Shown here piece by piece: positions 54,624 through 62,615 of a DNA stretch of 64,000 nt (position 1 is the stretch's first letter; every line of letters starts with the position of its first letter). Under the pieces are notes generated by a model. That model had not been told where the DNA came from, searched no databases, and saw nothing but the letters and a program-made list of their open reading frames with translations. A program made the position numbers and the translations under genes. Source of the DNA: Streptomyces reniochalinae (GTDB lineage: Bacteria; Actinomycetota; Actinomycetes; Streptomycetales; Streptomycetaceae); the NCBI RefSeq assembly GCF_003323735.1, contig NZ_QOIM01000040.1:248001-312000 (forward strand), written 5' to 3'.

Positions 54624-55670
54624 ATGCGCGACCGGCACGAGTACAGCGCGGGAACACTGGCACGGCGGGGCCCTGCGAAAACGCGGAGACAGAGACCGGC
54701 GGAGGTTTCGGAGTGGGGCGGGTCGCCGGAATTCAGGGGCGTGCGCACCACGGAACTCGGGATGTCGATCTCCGACGGGATCACCTTAGACGGCTGGAGT
54801 CGTCTCGGCGACTACGTCTCGGTCGTGGCGAATTCCTCGGCATGGTGGCTCGGAGACTGGTTGGTGTATGGGCAGGAACGATTCTCCGACCGGTACCGCC
54901 GGTGCATAGAGGAGTCGTCCCTCGACCACCAGACGCTGCGCAACTACGCCTGGGTCGCCCGGAACGTCCCGCTGTCCCGCCGGCGGGACGGACTGAGCTT
55001 CCAGCACCACGCGGAGGTGGCGTCCCTGCCCGCCGACGAGCAGACGTACTGGCTCGGGCGGGCGCTGGAGGAGAAGTGGTCGCGCAACACGCTGCGTGCG
55101 CAGATCCGGGCAGGGCGGGCCGCGGTACGGGCGGCGACGAGTCAACTGATGCTGCGGCTGCGGGTTCCGCAGGGGCGGGAGGAGGTGTGGCGCAAGGCCG
55201 CCCAGGAGGCGGGTCTCGAATTCCCCGACTGGGCCGCCCGCGAACTCGACCGGGCCGCCCGGCTCACCGCGCCGGCCGCCGCTGACGGTGCGGAGGCGGC
55301 CACCGGTTCGGCGGTGCCCGCCGGGTCGGCCGGGCCCACCGGCTCGGACGGGTCCGCCGGGTTCGGCGGGTCGGAGGGGTCTGCCGGACCCGGCGGGTCG
55401 GAGGGGTCCGCCGGGTCCGGCGGGTCGGGTGTGCCCGGAGGTTCGGGCGCGTCCACCGGTTCGAGTGCATCCGCCAGTTCAGGCACGTCCGGTGGTTCTG
55501 GCACGTCCGGTGGTTCTGGCAGGTCCGGTGGTTCTGGCAGGTCCGCCGGTTCTGGCACGTCCGGTGATGCGACCGCGTCCGCCGGTTCAGGCGGGTCGGG
55601 CGGCGGCGAGGACGGTGCGGGCGAGGGAGTCTCCGGTACGGGCTCAGGGCGTCGGGAGGCGCGGGGCTGA
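54624..55670 (+). CDS. LmbU-family regulator with long Gly/Ser-rich tail
   Basis: 348 aa from ATG 54624 with GGAAGG upstream (ATG 54762 possible). Residues about 45-175 match the LmbU/NovE family: ITLDGWSRLGDYVSVVANSSAWWLGDWLVYGQERF, SLDHQTLRNYAWVARNVPLSRRR, LSFQHHAEVASLPADEQ, WSRNTLRAQIRAGR. LmbU is a DNA-binding activator of lincomycin genes. Residues about 220-335 are an unusual tail of Gly, Ser and Ala repeats. The Leu in ITLDGW is a TTA codon (54786-54788). Likely the pathway-specific activator of this cluster. Confidence 0.87.
   Translation: MRDRHEYSAGTLARRGPAKTRRQRPAEVSEWGGSPEFRGVRTTELGMSISDGITLDGWSRLGDYVSVVANSSAWWLGDWLVYGQERFSDRYRRCIEESSLDHQTLRNYAWVARNVPLSRRRDGLSFQHHAEVASLPADEQTYWLGRALEEKWSRNTLRAQIRAGRAAVRAATSQLMLRLRVPQGREEVWRKAAQEAGLEFPDWAARELDRAARLTAPAAADGAEAATGSAVPAGSAGPTGSDGSAGFGGSEGSAGPGGSEGSAGSGGSGVPGGSGASTGSSASASSGTSGGSGTSGGSGRSGGSGRSAGSGTSGDATASAGSGGSGGGEDGAGEGVSGTGSGRREARG
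55300..55625 (+). repeat. tandem repeats encoding the Gly/Ser tail
   Basis: Around 55365-55430 a unit of about 33 bp (GGSEGSAGPGG, GGSEGSAGSGG) is repeated. Around 55480-55565 an 18-bp unit, GGTTCTGGCACGTCCGGT with minor changes, occurs four to five times. The tract is in frame, so unit-number changes would only alter tail length. Confidence 0.8.
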
Positions 55671-55864
55671 CGGTTCTGTGCGGGCGGGGCCCGTGGACCG
55701 GCGTCGCGGCCGGTCCACGGGCCCCGCCCGCAGGACTTCGCGCGTCTTTTCTTACCCCTTTTCTTTCTGTGAAACCTTGCCCGGAACGGGGCTTCCGGTG
55801 TCGCATGGAAATCCCCGGAGGGAATCTCCGGGGGCGGCTGGACGCAACCGTTTTGGGTGGGGGA

Positions 55865-56353
55865 ATGAATAATTCGACGTACCGTCGTCTGATGCAGGTG
55901 CTGGTCGACGCGTCGGTGGACTATCGCGTCATCCAGCACCGCGGCGAGGGCCGGACGGAGCGGGCGAGTGTCCTTCGCGGGCATGCACTCGCAAGCGCAG
56001 CCAAATGCATGGTGGTGCATGTCAGGCAGGAGCTGGAGAACCGGCACGTGGTGGCGGTGCTGCCCGGTGACAGGCGGGTCGACTACCGTAAACTGCGGCG
56101 CGAATTCGGCGCGGTTGACGTCCGGATGGCGGACCGTTCGGTGGCCGAGGAACTGACGGGCTGCCAGTCGGGGTGCATCATTCCCTTCTCCTTCGCGGAC
56201 GACCTGTCCGTGGTTTTCGACCCGTCCTTGTTGCTGCCGCAGGAGGTGTACTTCAATGCGGCGCGGCTCGACCGGTCGATCGGCCTCAAGCCGGATGACT
56301 TGGTGTCACTGGTCAAGCCGCGGATCGCCGACATTTCCAAGGCGGAAAAATAG
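55865..56353 (+). CDS. YbaK/aminoacyl-tRNA deacylase-like protein
   Basis: 162 aa from ATG 55865 with GGGTGGGGGA upstream. YbaK/ProX editing-domain pattern: VDYRVIQHRGEGRTERASVL, ASAAKCMVVHVRQ, HVVAVLPGDRRVDYRKLRRE, GCQSGCIIPFSF, DPSLLLPQEVYFNAARLDRS. Such domains hydrolyse mischarged aminoacyl-tRNA; stand-alone copies occur in some antibiotic clusters. Possible roles are protection from an unusual amino acid or its tRNA ester, or a hydrolytic step in the pathway; not determined. Confidence 0.82.
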   Translation: MNNSTYRRLMQVLVDASVDYRVIQHRGEGRTERASVLRGHALASAAKCMVVHVRQELENRHVVAVLPGDRRVDYRKLRREFGAVDVRMADRSVAEELTGCQSGCIIPFSFADDLSVVFDPSLLLPQEVYFNAARLDRSIGLKPDDLVSLVKPRIADISKAEK

Positions 56354-56433
56354 GGGTTCTCCGCCACGTGGACGGGCACTAGCGTTTGGCGCCGGTGCTG
56401 GTTCGTGGAGTAACAGGGAGTTGAGTAAACAAG

Positions 56434-57237
56434 ATGACCGAGGCCGTTAATCCCTGGGTGAAAATCGGTGAGGGCCCGGAGGAGGAAACCGTACTCGCGG
56501 TCGACTTCGACGTCACGGGACGGCTGGAGGCGAATTTCCGGGACCTGGTGGGCCTCCTGCCGGTACCGGTCGCGGTCTGGCAGACGGTCCCGCCGGCGGA
56601 GAGCTACCGCCGCATGCTGACGACGGAGGACTACCTGGCGTGGTGGCGGGAGTACCCCGACAAGGGCCGCAGGCCGGTCGGTACGGTGCTGGGCTACTGC
56701 GTGGGCAGTGTCTTCGCCTCCGAGCTCGCCGACGAGATCGAGAAGACCCAGGGCAGCAGGCCGCGCATCCTGCTCTTCGACCCGGAGATGCCCAACACGC
56801 TGAGCCTGTACCGGGACTTCGGCAAGGTCACGGAGATGATGTCCGTGCTGTCGCCGGAGGAGAAGCAGCAGCTGCTGGCGCGGGCCGAGGAGGTGCGGGC
56901 CGAGCACGGTGAGGAGTTCGACGCGGTCAGCGCCCGGCTGATCGAGCTGTACGAGGAGGCGGGCGGCGCGGCCTTCGAACGGCTCGGGCTGGACGAGGAC
57001 CTGGGCGCCGAACTGCTGGGCCTCTTCAGGGCGTACGTGTCCTACCTGGCCGCCGCCCGGAAGCTGGACCCCTCGCGGGGGTGGAGCCAGGCGCGGGCCA
57101 TCACGTCGGCCGGGTCGAGCACCGGGGCACGGCAGGCGGTCGAGGAGCTGCGCTTCGAGGCGAGCCACGACGAGCTCCTGCGCTCCCCGCAGGCCGCTGC
57201 GGCGGCCGGGGCGATACTGCGCCCGAAGGGGGAGTGA
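56434..57237 (+). CDS. thioesterase-fold protein with a Cys nucleophile
   Basis: 267 aa, ATG 56434. Alpha/beta-hydrolase elbow GYCVGS with Cys89 in place of Ser, followed by Asp116 in LLFDPEMP and His245 in SHDELLRSP. The 27-residue step from nucleophile to Asp equals that between Ser80 and Asp107 in surfactin thioesterase, supporting a real triad. A helical lid of about 100 residues lies between Asp and His. In known NRPS thioesterases a Cys nucleophile accompanies strained-ring formation (obafluorin beta-lactone, sulfazecin beta-lactam), so a special release reaction is possible. 4 nt before the A-PCP gene. Confidence 0.7.
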   Translation: MTEAVNPWVKIGEGPEEETVLAVDFDVTGRLEANFRDLVGLLPVPVAVWQTVPPAESYRRMLTTEDYLAWWREYPDKGRRPVGTVLGYCVGSVFASELADEIEKTQGSRPRILLFDPEMPNTLSLYRDFGKVTEMMSVLSPEEKQQLLARAEEVRAEHGEEFDAVSARLIELYEEAGGAAFERLGLDEDLGAELLGLFRAYVSYLAAARKLDPSRGWSQARAITSAGSSTGARQAVEELRFEASHDELLRSPQAAAAAGAILRPKGE

Positions 57238-57241
57238 GGCG

Positions 57242-59005
57242 GTGACCGGGCAGGTCGTCATCCTGCCGGACTCCTTCGAGCGGCAGGCGGCACGCACCCC
57301 CGACGCGGTCGCGCTCATCGACGGTGAAGAGGTGACGTACGCGCAACTCGACGCCCGTGCGAACCGGCTGGCCCGGCTGCTGGCCGGGCAGGGGCTGGGC
57401 GCGGGCGACGTCTGCGCGGTCCTGCTGGGGCGTTCGGTCGAACTGGTCGTCTCCGTGCTGGCCGTTCTCAAGACGGGCGCCGCCTACGTCCCGGTGGACC
57501 CGGAGGACCCGAGCGACCGGGTGGAGTGGGTGCTGGCCGACTCGGCGGCGCGCGCGGTCCTCCTCTCGGCGACGGCCGGCCCCGTCCCGGTGCCGTCCGG
57601 GGACGGGGCCGAGCCGCCCGTGTGGCGCTGGCACACCCCTCAGTTCGACGAGGCGCTGGCCGCGCACGGTGACGGCCCGCTGCGGGACGAGGAGCGGGTG
57701 CGGCCCTGCGGCCCCGGGGACGCGGCGTACGTCATCTACACCTCAGGTTCGTCGGGCAGGCCCAAGGGCGTCGTGGTCGAGCACCGGGCGCTGAGCGCGT
57801 ATCTGACGTACGCGCGGGACAGCTACCCGAGCGTCGGCGGGCTCTCCCTGCTGCACTCGTCGGTGTCCTTCGACATGGCCGTCACGACCCTGTACGCGCC
57901 GCTGACGGCGGGCGGCACCGTGCGGATCACGGACCTGACCGACGCCCGGCCCGGGGACGGCGTGCCCTCACCCGCGTTCTTGAAGGTCACGCCCTCGCAT
58001 CTGGCGCTGCTGCGGGACGCCGCACCGCACTGTTCGCCCTCCGGGCAGCTCGTCGTCGGCGGGGAGATGCTGACCGGGACGGCGCTGGACAACTGGCGCC
58101 GCGCCAACCCCGGTACCCGGGTCGTCAACGAGTACGGCCCCACGGAGGCCGCCGTGGGCTGCTGCGTGTTCACCGTGGAGCCCGGGGACGGGGTGGAGCC
58201 GGGGGCCGTGCCGATCGGCCGGCCGACGCCGCAGACCACGCTGTACGTGCTCGACGCGGAGCTGAACCGGGTGGAGCCGGGGCTCACAGGGGAGTTGTAC
58301 ATCGCCGGGGAGCAGCTCGCGCGCGGCTATCTGAACCAGCCCGCCCTCACGGCCGCCAAGTTCGTGGCCGACCCGCACGGTGCGCCGGGAGGCCGGATGT
58401 ACCGGACGGGGGATCTGGTCCGGCAACGCCCCGACGGCGAACTGGAGTTCCTGGGCCGCATGGACGATCAGGTCAAGGTGCGCGGCTACCGGGTGGAGCT
58501 GGGCGAGGTGGAGGCGGCCGTCGCCGGTCACCCCGCCGTGCGCCACGCCGCGGTCACCGTCAGGGAGGACCCCGGGCAAGGGGCGCGGCTGGTCGCCTAC
58601 GCCGTGCCGGAGACCGGTGAGAGCCCCGAACCCGAGGAGATCCTCAAGCACACCGGCAGCCGGCTGCCGGACTACATGGTGCCGTCCGCCGTGGTGCTGA
58701 TGCGGGCTCTGCCGCTGACCACCAACGGCAAGCTCGACACCAAGAGGCTGCCGGCGCCCGACTTCGCCGCCCGGACCGTCTACGCGGCGCCCCGTAGCAC
58801 CGCCGAGCAGACGCTGTGCGACCTGGTGGGGGAGCTGACCGGTGTCGTACGGGTCGGTCTCGACGACGACTTCTTCGCGCTGGGCGGGGACAGCCTCCTG
58901 GCGGCCCGCCTCGCCTCGCGGGCCCGCAAGGAGGGCATGGACTTCTCCCTCCGCGACATCCTGCACAAGCGCACTGTCCGGACACTGACCGGTGATGCCA
59001 CGTGA
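57242..59005 (+). CDS. NRPS adenylation-PCP didomain, predicted Asn-activating
   Basis: 587 aa from GTG 57242. Adenylation domain at about 1-500 with LTYAQL-like VTYAQLDARANRLA, YTSGSSGRPKGV (A3), NEYGPTEAA (A5), GELYIAGEQLARGY, YRTGDLVRQRPDGELEFLGR (A7/A8) and NGKLDTKRLP (A10). A carrier domain at about 515-587 has FALGGDSLL with the pantetheine Ser. Aligning by eye to PheA gives the ten-residue code DMTKVGEVGK, close to known Asn codes (DLTKIGEVGK). No C domain: an initiation or in-trans loading module. Confidence 0.9.
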   Translation: MTGQVVILPDSFERQAARTPDAVALIDGEEVTYAQLDARANRLARLLAGQGLGAGDVCAVLLGRSVELVVSVLAVLKTGAAYVPVDPEDPSDRVEWVLADSAARAVLLSATAGPVPVPSGDGAEPPVWRWHTPQFDEALAAHGDGPLRDEERVRPCGPGDAAYVIYTSGSSGRPKGVVVEHRALSAYLTYARDSYPSVGGLSLLHSSVSFDMAVTTLYAPLTAGGTVRITDLTDARPGDGVPSPAFLKVTPSHLALLRDAAPHCSPSGQLVVGGEMLTGTALDNWRRANPGTRVVNEYGPTEAAVGCCVFTVEPGDGVEPGAVPIGRPTPQTTLYVLDAELNRVEPGLTGELYIAGEQLARGYLNQPALTAAKFVADPHGAPGGRMYRTGDLVRQRPDGELEFLGRMDDQVKVRGYRVELGEVEAAVAGHPAVRHAAVTVREDPGQGARLVAYAVPETGESPEPEEILKHTGSRLPDYMVPSAVVLMRALPLTTNGKLDTKRLPAPDFAARTVYAAPRSTAEQTLCDLVGELTGVVRVGLDDDFFALGGDSLLAARLASRARKEGMDFSLRDILHKRTVRTLTGDAT

Positions 59006-59610
59006 CCGACAGCGCCGCCCCCCACCCCGCTCAGGCTTCCGGCACAGGACGGATCGTGCTGCCGATCCACGCGCGTGGACGGTCCCGTGCGCGGCAGACG
59101 GCGGCCGGGGCGCTGCGCGCGCTGGCCCGTACCGCCTCACCGGGCCAGGCGGCCGGAGCCGAACGCTCCCCGCTGGCCGAAGCGTTGCGCGGCCTCGGCG
59201 CGCTGCCCCCCGCCGCCGCCCCGGCGCGTCCTGCCTCTCGGGCCGGAGCGTCCGCCCCTTCGGGCGCCCCGGCGCGGCCCGGCACCGGTGCCGCGGGGCA
59301 GGCGCGGCGGGCCGCCGCGGCGCCGCGGCACCGTCCGTCGCGTACCGCGCCGCCGCGGCCCGCGGGCCTCTCGCCTGCCGAATCGCGGGTGGCCGCGCTC
59401 GCGGCGGCCGGCTACTGCAACCGCGAGATCGCCCGACGGCTGTTCATCACCGTCAGCACCGTCGAGCAGCACCTGACCAAGGCATACCGCAAACTCGGCG
59501 TGGCCTCGCGGGCCGACCTGCCGGCGCCCGCCTGGCGCGGCGAGGAGCCCGGCGGACCCGCCTCGTACGGACGGGGCCGGGTGGCCCGCGGAAACGGAGA
59601 GCTGTCCTGA
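59002..59610 (+). CDS. small LuxR-type HTH protein embedded in the NRPS operon
   Basis: 202 aa from GTG 59002, overlapping the A-PCP stop; its own stop overlaps the next ATG. The C-terminal ~60 residues are a GerE/LuxR HTH (GLSPAESRVAALAAAGYCNR, EIARRLFITVSTVEQHLTKA, YRKLGVASRADL). The N-terminal ~120 residues are Ala/Pro/Arg-rich with no receiver, ATPase or ligand-binding domain. It is translationally locked to two NRPS genes, which is unusual for a regulator. Confidence 0.8.
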   Translation: MTDSAAPHPAQASGTGRIVLPIHARGRSRARQTAAGALRALARTASPGQAAGAERSPLAEALRGLGALPPAAAPARPASRAGASAPSGAPARPGTGAAGQARRAAAAPRHRPSRTAPPRPAGLSPAESRVAALAAAGYCNREIARRLFITVSTVEQHLTKAYRKLGVASRADLPAPAWRGEEPGGPASYGRGRVARGNGELS

Positions 59611-62312
59611 TGACGAGCAGTGCGACGCGGCGCGAGAACGACCTGTGGCTGCTGGAGACGCTGGTGCCGCAGACCGCCGTGAACAACCTGTCGGTGGTCT
59701 TCGAGGTGGCGGGCCGCCTCTCCGCCGAGACCTTGCGCCGGGCGCTGGACGACGTGGTGCTCAGGCACCGGGCGCTGCGGACCGTCGCGCGGGTGGGCGA
59801 GCAGGGCCTGGAGCTGGACGTGCGCCAGTACGTGGAGATCCCTCTCGACGTCCTCCGGGTCGAGGACGAACCGGCCGTGGGCGAGGAGCGGCTGCGGCGC
59901 CGCATCGCGCAGCCGTTCGCCCTGGAGGGCGGGCCGCTGCTGCGGGCCGCGCTGTTCAGCGGGGCGGAGAAGGACACCGTCTGCCTGGTCGCCCACCACC
60001 TGGTGTTCGACGCCATGTCGGGCGGGGTCGTGCTCCAGGACCTCGTCACCGCCTACGAGGCCCGCGTTGCGGGCGCCCCGCTGCCGGACGGGTTCGCCGA
60101 GGGGCTGTGGCTGCCGGAGCGCGAACCGTCCGCGCAGAGCCTCGACTTCTGGCGGCGACACCTGGACGGCTACCGCGCGGACGGGCTCGGCCTGTGGTGC
60201 GACAAGGACGGCGACCCGGCCGTGACGCTGGCCGGCGAGGTGCACCACCACGTGCTCTCGCCCGAGGCCGGCGCGGCGGTGACCCGGCTGCGCCGCGCGC
60301 TGCGGGCGCCGAGGGCCGTGGTGCTGCTGAGCGCCTACTACCTGACGCTGGCCCTGCACGGCGCGGGCCCCGACCTGGTGGTCGGGGTGCCGGCCAGTAC
60401 CCGGGACACGGCCTCGCAGCAGGCCGTGGGCTACCACGTCAACATGCTGCCGCTGCGGGCACGCATCGGTGCGGACCGTACCGTGCGCGAGGTGGCCGCC
60501 GAGGTGCGTGCCGCCTTCTTCGAGACGCTGGCCCACCCGGACGTGCCCGCCGAGACGTTCCTGCCGCAGGACCGCGGGGATCGGCCCGCCTGGCGCAACA
60601 CCCTCTTCCGGCACGTCTTCAACTACGTGCCCACCGACTTCCGCAACGCCTTCACGCTGGCCGCGATGCCCGCGGTGCAGCGTCTGGTGGAGAACGGCAC
60701 CAGCAAGTACGACCTGGAATTCTTCGCGTCCGAGTCGGCGGACACCGCGCTGCTCAGCGTGCTGTTCAACACCCAGGTGCTGGACCTGGACGACGTCACG
60801 GCGCTGGTGGCCCGCTACGACGAACTCCTCGCCCGGCTCCCCGAGGAGCTGGACACCCCCGTTGGCCGGCTCTCCTGCTGGAGCGCCGCCGACCGGCGTG
60901 CCGTACCCGCCGACGGACCGGCCGACCGCCGGGAAAGCCTGTACGAGGCGGTGCGCCGCACGGCGCTGTCCGCCCCCGACCGGGTCGCGGTGCGCACCCG
61001 TGCGGGCGACCTCGACTACGCGGCGCTGTGGCGGCAGGTCACCGCCGAGCAGGCACCGGCGCTCGACGACGAACGGGCCGCCTCAGCCGTCGCCGCCCTG
61101 CGTACGCTGCGCGAGGACACCGGGCCCGGGACGGCGGCCGAACAGTCCGGCGGAGCGGATGCCCGCGCCGTGCGGCGCGTGGCCGCCACAGCCGTCGGCC
61201 TGGCGCGCGCGGTCGGCGCCGAGCAGGGCACCACGGTGCGCTGGGCCGCCCCCACGGGCAGCCCCGAGAGCACCACCGAGCTGTTCCTGGCGCTGGCCTG
61301 CGGCGGCACCGCGGCCGACACGGACGACGCCAAGGACGCCGCGATCCTGCTGTGCACCCCGCACCAGGCGGCGGACCTGCCCGGCGTGGCAGGACCGCTG
61401 GCCGGACGCAAGGTGCTCACCGCCGGGGAACCGCTGCCGCCCGCCGTCGCCGCGCGGCTCCTGGCCGAGGGCGCCGAGGTGCACACCGGTCACCGGCCGG
61501 AGGGCGAGCCGCACTGGGTGGCCGTGCGCCGCGTCACCACCGCCGAGGGCGCCCAGCGCCTGGGCGGGCAGCCGCTGGCCGGGGCGGCACCGAGCGTGGT
61601 GGGCCCCGACGCCCGGCCGCTGCCCCCGGGGCTGCGCGGCCGGCTGGCCCTCGCCGACGAGGGGGCCCCGCGGGACTCGGCGCAGACCGCGCGCTGGAAC
61701 GCCGACGGCACCCTGGAGGCGTTCGGCGCCACCCCGGCGCGCCGGGCCGAACTCGCCCTGCTGGAGCGCGCGGAGGTCGCCGCGGCGGCTGCTGCTGCGG
61801 TCCCCGCCCGGGACGGCTCGCAGGAGACGGTGCTGACCGCGTGGGTGGTGGCAGCCGACGGGCACGCGAGCGACGACCGCGCGTTCGCCGACCTGCTGGC
61901 GGCCCACTGTGCCGCGACGCTGCCGCCCGCCGCGGTACCCGGTGGAGTCGTCCGCGTCGGGGCACTGCCGCTCAAGGACGGGCGTCCCGACCGCGAACGC
62001 CTCGCCGCCGAGTACGCGGGGAGGCCCGTGGACGGCGGGGAGGACGGCGGCGAGCCGGCCGCCGGCGAGGCGCTGACCGGCTCACTGGTCCGGATCTGGG
62101 GGGAGTTCCTGGACACCGCCGGGCTCGACGCCGACTCCAACTTCTTCACCGAGGGCGGCCACTCCCTGCTCGGCGCGCAACTCGTGCAGCGCGTCAAGAA
62201 GGCCACCGGTGCCGCGCTCAGGCTCGCCGACCTGTTCGCCAACCCGACGCCCCGCGCTTTCGCCGCGCTGCTGAGCGGGCCCGAGCACCACGTCACCGGC
62301 CCCGTCGGCTGA
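59610..62312 (+). CDS. NRPS C-(vestigial A)-PCP protein
   Basis: 900 aa, ATG 59610 in an ATGA overlap. Condensation domain at about 5-425, with HHLVFDA at 129-135 (canonical HHxxxDG has Gly last). From about 440 to 815 lies an A-domain remnant: only pieces such as GDLDYAALW and ARWNADGTLEAFGATPARRAEL remain, while A3, A5 and A7 motifs and the A10 Lys motif are absent, so it should not adenylate. A PCP at about 825-890 has FFTEGGHSLLGAQ. The PCP must be loaded in trans, probably by the A-PCP protein or another A domain. Confidence 0.85.
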   Translation: MTSSATRRENDLWLLETLVPQTAVNNLSVVFEVAGRLSAETLRRALDDVVLRHRALRTVARVGEQGLELDVRQYVEIPLDVLRVEDEPAVGEERLRRRIAQPFALEGGPLLRAALFSGAEKDTVCLVAHHLVFDAMSGGVVLQDLVTAYEARVAGAPLPDGFAEGLWLPEREPSAQSLDFWRRHLDGYRADGLGLWCDKDGDPAVTLAGEVHHHVLSPEAGAAVTRLRRALRAPRAVVLLSAYYLTLALHGAGPDLVVGVPASTRDTASQQAVGYHVNMLPLRARIGADRTVREVAAEVRAAFFETLAHPDVPAETFLPQDRGDRPAWRNTLFRHVFNYVPTDFRNAFTLAAMPAVQRLVENGTSKYDLEFFASESADTALLSVLFNTQVLDLDDVTALVARYDELLARLPEELDTPVGRLSCWSAADRRAVPADGPADRRESLYEAVRRTALSAPDRVAVRTRAGDLDYAALWRQVTAEQAPALDDERAASAVAALRTLREDTGPGTAAEQSGGADARAVRRVAATAVGLARAVGAEQGTTVRWAAPTGSPESTTELFLALACGGTAADTDDAKDAAILLCTPHQAADLPGVAGPLAGRKVLTAGEPLPPAVAARLLAEGAEVHTGHRPEGEPHWVAVRRVTTAEGAQRLGGQPLAGAAPSVVGPDARPLPPGLRGRLALADEGAPRDSAQTARWNADGTLEAFGATPARRAELALLERAEVAAAAAAAVPARDGSQETVLTAWVVAADGHASDDRAFADLLAAHCAATLPPAAVPGGVVRVGALPLKDGRPDRERLAAEYAGRPVDGGEDGGEPAAGEALTGSLVRIWGEFLDTAGLDADSNFFTEGGHSLLGAQLVQRVKKATGAALRLADLFANPTPRAFAALLSGPEHHVTGPVG

Positions 62313-62384
62313 CGAGAGGCGGGCCGGGCCCGCCGCACGCACCGCGTCCATGCCCACCACCTGCCCGACAGGAGCCGTTCCGCC

Positions 62385-62600
62385 ATGCCCGACGGTCCGT
62401 TCGACGACCCTGAAGGCCGCTTCACCGTGCTGGCCAACGACAAGGCCGAACTGTCGCTCTGGCCCGCCTGGCGCCCCGTACCCGACGGCTGGCGCGCCGT
62501 CCTCGCCGAGACCGACCGGGAGTCGTGCCTCGCGTACGTGGCGGCCCACTGGCACGTCACCACAGCGCAGCACGCACCGACGCGCGGCGTCCACGCCTGA
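62385..62600 (+). CDS. MbtH-like protein
   Basis: 71 aa, ATG 62385 with AGGAG upstream. MbtH-family pattern with LANDKAELSLWPAWRPVPDGW and a final Trp in YVAAHW. MbtH proteins bind adenylation domains and aid their folding and activity; the A-PCP protein is the obvious partner. 15 nt before the PKS gene. Confidence 0.93.
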   Translation: MPDGPFDDPEGRFTVLANDKAELSLWPAWRPVPDGWRAVLAETDRESCLAYVAAHWHVTTAQHAPTRGVHA

Positions 62601-62615
62601 GACCGGGGGAAAGAG

